A stretch of DNA of 64,000 bases from Pochonia chlamydosporia 170 (lineage: Eukaryota > Ascomycota > Sordariomycetes > Hypocreales > Clavicipitaceae), in contig NC_035790.1 in assembly GCF_001653235.2 (NCBI RefSeq), forward strand, positions 2,232,001 through 2,296,000. Reading direction: 5' to 3'. The notes under the pieces are model-generated. The model saw only the letters and a program-made list of their open reading frames with translations. It was not told where the DNA came from and did no database searches. Shown in pieces: positions 26,741 to 36,337 of the stretch (position 1 is the stretch's first letter; every line of letters begins with the position of its first letter). A program made the position numbers and the translations under genes.

Positions 26741-27866
26741 ATGTCGTCGCGCAGAATAGGTCTGGCCATCGCCAGCTTCACCTCACGGCAACCTCCCCCA
26801 TCACCCCTAGCAGCATGCATCTATTGCCAATGGCGGCGCAACTTCACCGTCTCTGCTCTCCGAGCGCGATCAGAACCTCCTGCCTCCGGAACATCAATGG
26901 ACCCTAAGAGCAATGTTGCTGGCGCTCCCATCGAGGCACCCCGGAGTTATGGCAAGCGAGTAGACGAGGGCTTCACACCCAAACCCCTCCCCCGGCCGAT
27001 TGGTATGCCGCTACCCCCAAGGGCCGGCGAGAATACGGGCATCGACAACCGAAGCCTGAAGCAGCGAAAGGAGGATTTTGGGGACTACGAAAAACACATC
27101 GCAAGAAGAAAGGAACTGTACGACACACCACGATCCCCAAATTTGCAAAACTGTGCTTTTCAGCAGCAACTAAATGCTAATTCTCTCTAGAACTGCCAAA
27201 ATGTCCCGCCCATACTTCCGCGACTGGGGCAATCTCCAATTCCACCAAGGCAAATCCTTCATTGCACCACCCCGACTCTTCAAAGCAGAACTATCTCTCT
27301 TCTTTCCAAACTTATACGGCGAGACGCTGGTCAAAACCGACACGGCGCCCCGCGACACCACTCCCTTGCTCACGGGGAAAGCCACCGTCGTTTCCATATA
27401 TAGCAGTCAATGGGCTGAGCAGCAAGCCGCCACATTTGCGTCCAGGGAGTCGAACCCAGCTTTACACGAGGTCCTCGACAAGAATGGGGATCTTGCGCAA
27501 ATGGTCAACATCAACTACGAGGACAACAAGGGCAAGGCGTGGCTGGTGAAGCTGTTCCGTGGATCGTTGAGAAAGCGATTCGTGGAGAAGGACTGGGACA
27601 AGTATTTCCTTGTTCAGCGGGGCATCACGGATGATATCAGAGAGTCCATCGGCTTGCTGAACAGCAAAGTCGGCTACACGTATCTCGTCGACCACCACTG
27701 CCGCATTCGCTGGGCAGGCAGTGGACCTAGCCATCCTGAGGAGAATGCAAGCTTGGCAAAGGGTCTTGCTCGGCTAGTCGAGGAGATTAAGCGGGATGCT
27801 GGTCGGCCCGCCACGGCGAGGGAACAGCTCCCCGGTAAACCTCACCTTGAAAAGCAGAGCGCATAG
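26741..27866 (+). CDS. ATP10: Mitochondrial F1Fo ATP synthase assembly factor Atp10
   Basis: Two exons: 26741-27117 and 27191-27866, giving 350 aa. The Arg/Ser-rich N-terminus looks like a mitochondrial presequence. From about residue 127 the Atp10 family begins with SRPYFRDWGNLQFHQGK. It continues through an SIYSSQWAEQQ block and ends with GYTYLVDHHCRIRWAGSG, the family's most conserved part. Atp10 binds Atp6 and helps build the Fo sector in the inner membrane. The 73-bp intron splits a Leu codon (CT|A). The 3' end converges with GOS1 at only 247 bp. Confidence 0.94.
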
Positions 27867-28113
27867 AGATGATTCAAAACCCAGGCGACTTTTGAGAATA
27901 CTTCATCCGTCAACTCGAGGAATAATGTTTTGTACCATAAATTAAGGCCATGGGGTTCCTTCATCCCCCCTTTACTGTACAACTAGACAAATAGATAGAC
28001 CAACGCGCTGATACCCCCATATCCATAAAAAAAACGCCGGCCAACATGCGAGTGATGACATGACTCTGCCCCAGCTGTTCCGTCCCCAAAGCCGTCATGC
28101 CTTGCTACCAAAA

Positions 28114-28941
28114 TCATGACAAGAAAAAGAAGACGAGAAAGCAAAATGCAATAAAACACCCCATAATAATACCATCTCTCCTCTTTCTAGCTGATATCCT
28201 CGTAATCAGCGAGTTCATACCAGGCACCTTGCCCGCAGCCGTGGTAATCCGCCGATTAATGCTCGCCAACGTCTCCCGCTGTATGTTGAAGGTATCCTGC
28301 ACAGCGTACGCCTGGCTCAGCACACTATCCGTCATCTCGTGGCTCCTGTCGATGCGACCCCTCTCCTGGAGCATGTACTCTGCCTCCGCCGACTCGGGGT
28401 TATTCGCGCGGAAATTGTCAATGTCGGACCTCACATTGGTGAGGAGGTTGGCCCGGTCGCGAGCCTGTTGGAGCGTGCTGCGCAGTCGGTTGAGGTCGCG
28501 TCTGTGGGCGGCGAGCTTCTCCCGCAGAAGGGAGAGGTTGTTCTGCTTGAGGGCGGATGAGGTGAGTGTTGTTTCGGAGTCGAGGAGCCGTGCTAGTTGG
28601 GAGATTGTTGTGTCGCGCTGGTTTTGAGGTCTGGTTAATTTGTAGCACTCGCAGCTTGGTGGGATAACTTGCCTTTTCCAGTAGTTCTTCGATTTTTGCT
28701 TCCGTTTGCCGTTCATCATCTGTCGGTTTAGGTGGGATGCTGGCGGCCGATGAGAACTGCGAATATGTATGGAACAGGTTCTCGGTCTGTTGTTGTTAGC
28801 CAGGGGGTTCGATCTTGTGATAGACCGCATGCCGAGAGATGGAGAGCATTGAATTGCCCAGTCACAACGTACCTGAGTTTCTAATGATCTCGCTTGCTGT
28901 CGAAGTTGGGCCCAGCCCGCACTGGCTGAAGGTGCAGCCAT
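28114..28941 (-). CDS. GOS1: Golgi SNARE Gos1 (GOS28 family)
   Basis: Three exons: 28941-28873, 28786-28673 and 28617-28114, giving 228 aa (yeast Gos1 is 223). The order is typical: an N-terminal helical domain (WAQLRQQARSLE, then LFHTYSQFSS), a Qb-SNARE helix in the last third, and a C-terminal anchor of about 18 residues (IIMGCFIAFCFLVFFF). It acts in intra-Golgi and retrograde membrane fusion. The second intron uses a GC donor (AAG|GCAAGT). No GT donor nearby keeps the frame with the observed acceptor. It is divergent from RPL35. Confidence 0.94.
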   Translation of the reverse strand: MAAPSASAGWAQLRQQARSLETQVRCDWAIQCSPSLGMRSITRSNPLANNNRPRTCSIHIRSSHRPPASHLNRQMMNGKRKQKSKNYWKRQVIPPSCECYKLTRPQNQRDTTISQLARLLDSETTLTSSALKQNNLSLLREKLAAHRRDLNRLRSTLQQARDRANLLTNVRSDIDNFRANNPESAEAEYMLQERGRIDRSHEMTDSVLSQAYAVQDTFNIQRETLASINRRITTAAGKVPGMNSLITRISARKRRDGIIMGCFIAFCFLVFFFLS

Positions 28942-29395
28942 TTTGAGTCCGTTGGTCAGTGACGTTGTCGTCGTAAAGATGCAGGCTTGGGAAGAAGCAC
29001 AAGCAACCGACTTGTCCTTGTCTCAACGCCAGCTCCGTCGTCACACTGTCCCCAGAGCCGGACCGGACTCTAGTCCCTCTAGGGAAACTGGCAGAAATCG
29101 ACACTCTCACCGCCTACTGGTGGTGTCCACTTCCGGGCCACGAGACACCTCACGTGATCTTCATGGATATGGGTCGTTTGGTAAAAATGCAGCCAATTAA
29201 AATTCCGTATTCTCTAGTCAGCGCACACAACCACCCAAACCCTAGGGCAATTTTTCCACCTTCTCGGCAAACTTCGACTAAATTCTCAGAGAGCCATTCG
29301 ATCCATCGCGACAAGGACGGTCACGGTCGAGGCTGACTTCTACTTACGCACTCCGTCGACACACTTCGCACATCACCCCATCGAAGACCATCAAG
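28942..29395. other. Divergent promoter region of GOS1 and RPL35
   Basis: 454 bp. It contains the AACCCTAGGG box listed separately. No gene is seen. Confidence 0.65.
29238..29247. promoter_or_regulatory. AACCCTAGGG box upstream of RPL35
   Basis: It lies 149 bp before the RPL35 ATG. CCCTA/TAGGG-type boxes are bound by Tbf1-like factors in ribosomal protein promoters of several ascomycetes. The role here is inference. Confidence 0.4.
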
Positions 29396-30238
29396 ATGGT
29401 GAGTCCAACGCTTTGCTTCTGCTTGAGACGACGGAATTCCCCATGGTAGCATTTATTTCTGGACGAGCACGCAATCGCCAACGATTTCGATATCGAATCC
29501 TGAACATCCAATGTTGGAATGGAAAATATTCATCCACCCCAAACCTGCAATCGTTCGACCAGCATGATGCAAAATTTCCAGAAGGACACATCGTCTCAAC
29601 GCCCTCGCCAAAATTACCGTCAAATGCTGCCTGGGGAATTTCTGTCTCATGGAATCGGAAAACTGCAATAGGACCCTCAAATACTGACCATTTCTAGTCG
29701 TCGGGCAAGGTTAAGACCGTCCAGCTTTGGGACAAGAGCAAGGATGATTTGATGAAGCAGCTCGGCGAGCTCAAGACTGAGCTCGGCCAGCTGCGCATCC
29801 AGAAGGTCGCTTCTTCCGGCAGCAAGCTGAACAAGATGTGAGCAACCATCCCCCCTCCAACAATCGATATCAATACCACGAGCAAAGACCATTCGACAAT
29901 GACAAAATGCTGACAAAATTTCCAACAGCCACGATCTGCGCAAGTCCATCGCCCGCGTTCTGACCGTCATCAACGCCAAGCAACGCTCCCAGCTCCGCCT
30001 CTTCTACAAGAACAAGAAGTACGCCCCTCTCGACCTCCGTGCCAAGCAGACCCGTGCCATCCGCCGCCGACTATCACCCGAGGACAAGGCCCGCGTCCTG
30101 GAGAAGACCAAGAAGCGCAGCACTCACTTCCCTCAGCGCAAGTTTGCCATCAAGGTACGCCCATATCACCGTCTTTTAAACCTCTACTCCCAAGGGACAC
30201 ATGTGACACACTGTACTAACATATGTACTCAGGCCTAA
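29396..30238 (+). CDS. RPL35: 60S ribosomal protein L35 (uL29)
   Basis: Four coding exons: 29396-29398, 29698-29837, 29929-30154 and 30233-30238, giving 124 aa. The first coding exon is only the ATG and the last is only GCC TAA. The protein reads MSSGKVKTVQLWDKSK, then KQLGELKTELGQLRIQKV, RKSIARVLTVINAKQR, and ends FPQRKFAIKA, as expected for eukaryotic L35. It binds near the polypeptide exit tunnel of the large subunit. Introns are 299, 91 and 78 bp, with donors GTGAGT, GTGAGC and GTACGC. Confidence 0.95.
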
Positions 30239-31154
30239 GTGCTCAAATCGGTACTAGGAGTTGATGGGGAGGGGAAAATGAATTGTTATGGGTAAATCTG
30301 GGTAGTTTTTCCATATTTCGGAGGCGTGGCGTCCTTTTTTCCTTCACAAGAAGAACAAAACGGCCTTCCGGAAACAAAAATTTGCATCGCATATGGCTCA
30401 AACAAGGCAAAGGAGGGGGTTATGGAACATGTCTTCGGTCTGACTTTGTGTAACTTATTTCCCGGTTTGGGGCCTCGTTCTGGGACATAAAATACCTTTA
30501 CGGAATGTCGTCCATGATTGGGGTTTTAAGCTAGATCAGCTGCCCTAAAAAGAACAACAAAAAATTCAAAACGAGGTCATGATCATGATTGCTTTTCAAC
30601 GTCTGGTAGTGCTTTGTGGTCGTTTTTGGATGTACGTTTGTAGCGTAAAACTCCCCAATGCTGCTCTTGTCAACAACGACTGGTCGTTTTCGCCACAGTC
30701 TGATAAATGAAGCTATTCCAGTAGTGGCACAACCGCCATCACAAAGAGCACAGACAGAACAAGATCTGGCTGGGTATATCGGGCATTCATTATGAGCTAC
30801 CGTTCTTCTATCTCATTCCCCGTATAATCATGTAACCAGCAGGCTAATCTTTAGATATCCAAACATGACCACGCAACCGACTCCGATTTGCCCCCATGCC
30901 TGCCTTCCGTTTTACAAAAAAAAAAAGAAGAAAAAAAGAAAAAGAAAAGAAAACTATACGCGTCAATATGCAACTTTTCATGACATCCATCATCTGCTTC
31001 TGATTCGAAAACCAAACAAAACCGCTAAACGCCATTTGTATGTCCATTTGCGTTCAAGTTAAGCCCACCATACCCTTCCGTCATGAACAGTGCCGTCTAT
31101 CATCGTGAAAATGTACAACATCAACACCCACCCATGGTTTCGCAATACAAGCCA
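30239..31154. other. Convergent 3' region of RPL35 and the zinc regulator
   Basis: About 915 bp with two 3' untranslated regions and an A-rich tract (30916-30953). No gene is seen. Confidence 0.65.
30916..30953. repeat. A-rich low-complexity tract
   Basis: A run of A interrupted only by single G residues. On the minus strand it is a T-rich tract downstream of the zinc regulator gene. Confidence 0.85.
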
Positions 31155-33495
31155 TTAAGAATGAAGTATGACCGTATGGAGGGGTTCTTCAATCGTGTCC
31201 ATGGTATCGACATCATCGAAGTCTAGCAATAGCTCCGACTTCATCTGACCATCCTTGCCTTTGGACTTGATCTTCTTCAGTTTCGATATTTTGTTCGCCC
31301 TGATTTTACTCTTGGCTTCGCTGAGAATGGCATCAACCTCAGCAGGCCTATCTTTGTGGTTTGTACCCATATGACGACGCAATTGGTCAAGCCTGTGGAA
31401 GTCCTTGCCACAGAGCTGACACTCGTGCATGCCTTTTACGTTATGGGTCCGTCGGTGTTTAGACAAATTTGAGGATTCGCTAAAACGCTTGCCACAAATC
31501 TCACACTCTAAAGGTTTGTCACCAGTGTGTGTCCTCTCATGCATAGCTATCAACATGGTCAGCATCGACATAAAAGAGAAATAAAAAAGAGACGGCTTAC
31601 TAAGAGCACTTTGTTGTTTAAAGGCACAGCCGCAGCCTGGATACTTGCACACCCATGGCGTTTCGCCTGTGTGAATCCTCATGTGCTGCTCAAGAGCCTG
31701 CTTAGCCGACAGAGCAGCTCCGCAGATGTCACAGTGAACCGGTTTGTCTAGTCAGAGTGTCAGAGTTAGTAAATGGCCTATTTCAAGGACCAAAAGCTGG
31801 CCCAAACCAGAGAAGATATCACCTACATCCAGTGTGGACTTGCATGTGTCGCTCAACTTTGCTTCGTTGAGTGAAGCAAGTGTCTCGTGTACAATTAGCC
31901 CACCCACATCTAAAACCGCCATTGACCTTCTTTAATTGCTTCAGGTGGTCCTGCTTGCAATGCTTCTGTAACTGCTCATCATTTTCAAAGCGTTGACCAC
32001 ATATGGCATCTCCGCGTCCTACGAGCCACCGGCATAAAAACTGGTCTTCTTGTGCCATCACTTGCGGCTTTGTCTCACTAACGGGACTCATAGTATGGGC
32101 TGTGGATGTAGCCTCCGTGAAAGAGTGCTCAGACTCAAGAGGAGATGGCGTGGGCAATGAGACTGGAGTGGCTGATAACGACGGTCTTATAGACATGTTT
32201 GTCAGCGACGGCATAGAGGGAGAGCCGTGATTTGAGTTTGGCGTTGTGTTGTAATTGAAATAGGGACCATATAATCCTTGATTCCGGTGAGAATTCGAGC
32301 CAGCCGGGTGGCCATGGGCATGACCAGAGCCAGGAAATCCGTATTGATTTCCCTGCATCATCAACGTCGACCTGTGCTCCTGAAATATGTGTTGAGCATA
32401 CTCAGTGGGATCTTGTACTTCGAAACCACATTCATGGGACTGCAGTTGAGGCAGAAACGGGTCTGTATTGGCCAAGTCATTCGGGTTGAATTTTGGCAAT
32501 GTACATTTCGTGATCAACTGACTTGGCTCATTGGCAACACACGATCCGTTACTGGTAAATCCATGAGATGGATCATGATACTGCACAATATGATTTGCGA
32601 GAGCGTACTCAAAGGCCATTTGATACGGTTGGTTGGGAAAAGTTGTTTGACCATTGTGATTGGCAAGAATAGAGTCCATGGAGAGGCTGCCACATGGTAA
32701 GCTATGAGGCAAGCCTAAAAAGCTCATTAATGCATCTCCAGCTTGTGCCTCCTGCTGCGGCTGCTGAAAGAACGCATTTTGAAGCATCTGGGGATTATTA
32801 TTCTCACCAATTGAGGTGAGGGCAACGGCAGCTGCCTTGTCGCGGCATGTGATTGCAGGCACGGTCCGTGGCTGTTGCTGATTGATTGATGGATCCACGA
32901 CGCAGTTCTCATCAGTGCAAGGCTCGCTTGCCACTTGGCAGTCTTCGTCGATACAAAGTTGTGGGCTACCACAAGTATCGTCGTCACAACAAACAGCGTG
33001 GCTAGTTTCGCCACACTGGCTGGGGCAACTTCCATCACAAGCAGAACTGCAAGACATGGAAACACAATCATCATCTTTGCAGACGCTAGGCATGCCACCG
33101 GGGTACAAATTGCAATCAGCCAAAGAATTATCACTGAAGATGTGATCCCATTCGTATTGCGGGTGATCCAGGCCTGATGGAATGTCCACTTGGCTTTGCG
33201 TTCTGCCATGCTCTGTGCGATTGGATCTGATTCGACCTCGGCTGAGAGCTGACGACGAAGTAGCTGGTGGCGTTTGTGCAAAGTTTCGTTGAGCTTTGCT
33301 TTGAGCTCGGTGTGCTTGCGTAAAGTGCAAGCAGGAATCGTCGTGGATGCATTGCTCGTAAGGGCCTAGCGTGAGAGCATGCTCGGATGGTAACAGCGTG
33401 CTGAAATCGAGGTCAATATTGGCCACGTCGTCAGTCGACGGGTGAGTTGCCGAGCCCATCAGACTACTATAGGCATCGTGCGAGCTGTCCATCAT
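31155..33495 (-). CDS. zafA: Zinc-responsive C2H2 transcription factor (ZafA/Zap1-like)
   Basis: Three exons: 33495-31827, 31747-31601 and 31546-31155, giving 735 aa. Residues 128-207 contain many Cys in repeated (D/E)DxC-type groups (CKDDDC, CDDDTC, CIDEDC, CTDENC), as expected for the zinc-sensing activation region of ZafA/Zap1. A single finger-like CGF...H...H lies at about 356-374. The C-terminal third has six C2H2 fingers from residue 488. The linkers are HTGYKP (made across intron 1), HTGETP and HTGDKP. The tail is basic (KSKIRANKISKLKK). The family activates zinc uptake genes under zinc limitation. Assignment to ZafA/Zap1 rests on the Cys-rich region plus finger number and is inference. 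Confidence 0.8.
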
Positions 33496-35631
33496 TGTAG
33501 GATAGCCTAGATCGACATAAGAAGCCTGCGCGCCTAAGTGTTGGTGAGGCAGAAGGGCAGGACGTAAATGCCGATGCGCCGATGTTCAAAGCTCCACCGA
33601 TGTTTCCCTTGAAAGAGTAGAGGGACAATGTCAATGACTGAGGCAGCGTATTCCGTAAAGACGATGGTAGAAGAGAAGCGATGTGACCGCAGAAGGGAGG
33701 GGCAGAAGCCTCTCCGGACAGAAGATACAGCCGGAGGGACAGGAAACAAGGCTAGGACCCCGGATTCCGGGGACTGCAGAGACGGTTCCAATCGATGGAA
33801 AGTAAAAGATGCCGTCAGTGGAAAAAAGAGAAAATGGCTGGTTCGGAAGGGAGCCGAAACTCAAGAACAAAAGGCTAGTTTGATGAGGCGTGGAACAGAA
33901 ACAGGTCCGTTGTTGAGGCGAGTCGACGGTGTCTGGAGGCTGTGAGAGAAGGAAGTGAAGCTGAGACCAGCGAAAAAGTATGAACAGCACTAAGAAAGGT
34001 TGGGAGAAAGAGGGGATCCTGGACTCGGACGCTATGGTAATGAGAATGGCTATGAGCTGGCTACGAGCTCGACGAAGCCGACAACGAAGTTGCTTTGTTG
34101 GTCAACGGACCAGGTTTCTTGGCCTACTGGCTAGCGACGCACGAGGCCAAGTCGATTCGGGAAAGAGAAAAGACGACTTTGAGAGGGTATGAGAAACGAG
34201 AATGAGTAGAGCATGATTGTCTCACTGGCCCATGCATGCAGTTGAGTCTGATCTAGCTGTCGCGCATTTGCACCTCTGCGCCTGTGGGCAGAACGCAGAA
34301 CCGGCAGGATGTGGTTATTGCCCAGTATCCGTATCCTGGTCATGGTGAGCAGGTGAGAACCCGGATGGTCAGATTTGGAGGAGCGCACTTGCCATTGTGA
34401 AAAAAAAAGAGGGTCTAAGACTCTGACTCCACGTCTTGGGGCCTTTGGAAAGGAAGGTGGGGCTTGGCTTCTTGCTCGTGCCTGCACTCGGCCACAACCC
34501 GCGAGCACGTTATCTGGTGGATCGTGACTGGGCGAGCATGAGCAGAGGAGATATATTGCAGAAGCCAACAGACAAATGAAGTTGCCAAAGGGCACAGGTA
34601 CACCACTGAATTGGTTTGTCATAATCTGAGCTGACCTTGTGTGCTTCCATGTCCCGCCTGAGGGTTGGTTAACTTGTCAATTTGCGAATCTAGCGAGTCC
34701 GCGCATGAGTAGCACTTGTCCATATTCACTGGCAATTCACACCATATCGAGGTGACCCTTGTCGATTGACAAATCATCACTTGCCACTACAGACCTGCAG
34801 CACCACATCTCGAGAAAAACCAAATAGATAAGTCCGGAGCTCTCATCCTCGAAGCCGCCTTGTGCGGCCAGGACCTCCGACTTACGGCATCGGCCCCACA
34901 TGACCTGTCGATCTTGCGCCGTGCCGGTTGAGGCTTCATTGGCCGGGTCTCCTTGGTGGGCGAATATCCGAAAGGACGATGCGAACGGTAGTTCAATGTG
35001 GTTTCATAGAGTAGCTGAGTTAAAGCAGCATGGAACAGTAACACTTTGCTGTATTCGCTATTCTTCCTATCCATGGTGATTTCCCCCATTTCGTAAGCAA
35101 CCCCGATGGCAATTCAGATGGTATCTCGAAGCGTATTGTTGTCAATTGTGTGGTATAAATTCATCCAGGCCATACAAGACAGCTTAGTATATATGACAAT
35201 GATCTCCAGTAATGAGTGAATGCCAAGTAGTTCTTCCACTAGTCTAAGTCCTTCAACCGTAGCTATCATTGTTTGATCTCATGCCCTCACCGAGATCACC
35301 TACCAAAAGCAGTCCAACATAACATTCATACAAACTTGCTGAATCACCGCATCAACCACACCAAGAATCTCATAACATAATCAATATAGCACCCCTTAAT
35401 CCAGCAGTACTTGCTGAAAGTATAGTAGTGAATAACACCTCATCCTTGCCCAAGCCTACCTTGGTAGTCAACCTACACCAGACCTGACCAAAAGCTCAAG
35501 TGGGGCGAGAGGGGCAGCTCAACCACCACCGCCTCATCAACCTCATCTCATCTCATCTCACCTCCATCCTCATCCCATCTCCAACTCCAACCCATCAACC
35601 CTCCATCCATACGCACAATCGCAACCCCAAA
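33496..35631. other. Divergent region between the zinc regulator and the MGNICG gene
   Basis: About 2.1 kb. The left part probably holds the zinc regulator leader, and the part from about 35100 is AT-rich. One ACCAGAC word lies at 35477. Short ORFs (for example 35089-34787 minus) show no recognisable domain. Confidence 0.55.
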
Positions 35632-36032
35632 ATGGGCAACATCTGCGGCAAAGAAGAGCAAGACCCCTCCCCGCCCGGCCGCGTCCTCGGCTCCGCCCCC
35701 CCCGCAAAACGCAAGTCCACCATCCCCCCCAAAGTCGGAGGCCCAGCCCGAACCCTCGGCGGCGAAACCACAACTGACGTAGGCGATGCGCGGAGGAAAG
35801 CCGCCGAAGCAGCAGAGGTTTGCCTCCTTAACCCAATAAACAGACCTGGAAAAGGTAAAACTAACACAATATCTAGGCTAGAGCAAAAGCATCCAGCAAG
35901 GGAGGCAAGCTGCAAACACAATTATCCGCGCAGAAGAGACAGTCGCGAAGCGATACACTCAAGCAAGCTAGTGCTGACGAGCAGCGGCGGAGAGAAATTG
36001 CGAATAATAATGAGGCCACGTCTTATAATTAG
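35632..36032 (+). CDS. Small protein with a predicted acylated MGNICG N-terminus, function unknown
   Basis: Two exons: 35632-35817 and 35877-36032, giving 113 aa. The N-terminus MGNICGKEEQD has Gly2 and Cys5 in the arrangement used for N-myristoylation plus palmitoylation, so a membrane-anchored cytosolic protein is predicted. The remainder is basic and polar, with a Pro-rich part, a GPARTLGG motif and a coiled-coil-like KAAEAAEARAKASSKGG stretch made across the intron. It ends NNNEATSYN. The 59-bp intron has a GTTTGC donor and a CTAAC branch site. Clean splicing, the conserved-type N-terminus and its own intergenic space argue for a real gene. I do not recognise a named family. Confidence 0.75.
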
Positions 36033-36337
36033 GGTCTTGTACGGCGGTGCATGAGCATGTGATATACGGATGTAGATGGGGTGTAGATACGTGTACATAG
36101 TTTCTGAGCGTTTGGCGTTTACTCAACGAGCTAGACGGGGCTAGTTTTGAGCGATTCCATGATTTGATAAATTTTCAAGATTTGAACGCTGAATTTGGTT
36201 TTTACTCTACTGAGTTCTTGGTATTTACTTGCCCGATAAAACTCCTGGCTCCGTTCAGACTGTACATATTGTTTCCCCAAACATTACAATATACTTATTT
36301 TGTCCACTTAAACCACACAATATAGCCAACCTGAACC
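36033..36337. other. Convergent 3' region of the MGNICG gene and PRP5
   Basis: 305 bp, AT-rich, containing two facing 3' ends. Nothing else is seen. Confidence 0.65.

Noticed and set aside
29399..29697. Possible C/D box snoRNA in the first RPL35 intron
   Set aside because: An ATGATGC word and CTGA words are present, but the C box has a mismatch and spacing to the D box is too long; no terminal stem is seen.
33600..33615. Possible zinc-response element upstream of the zinc regulator (CCTTGAA)
   Set aside because: Only part of the Zap1 ACCTTNAAGGT palindrome is matched; too short to support autoregulation.
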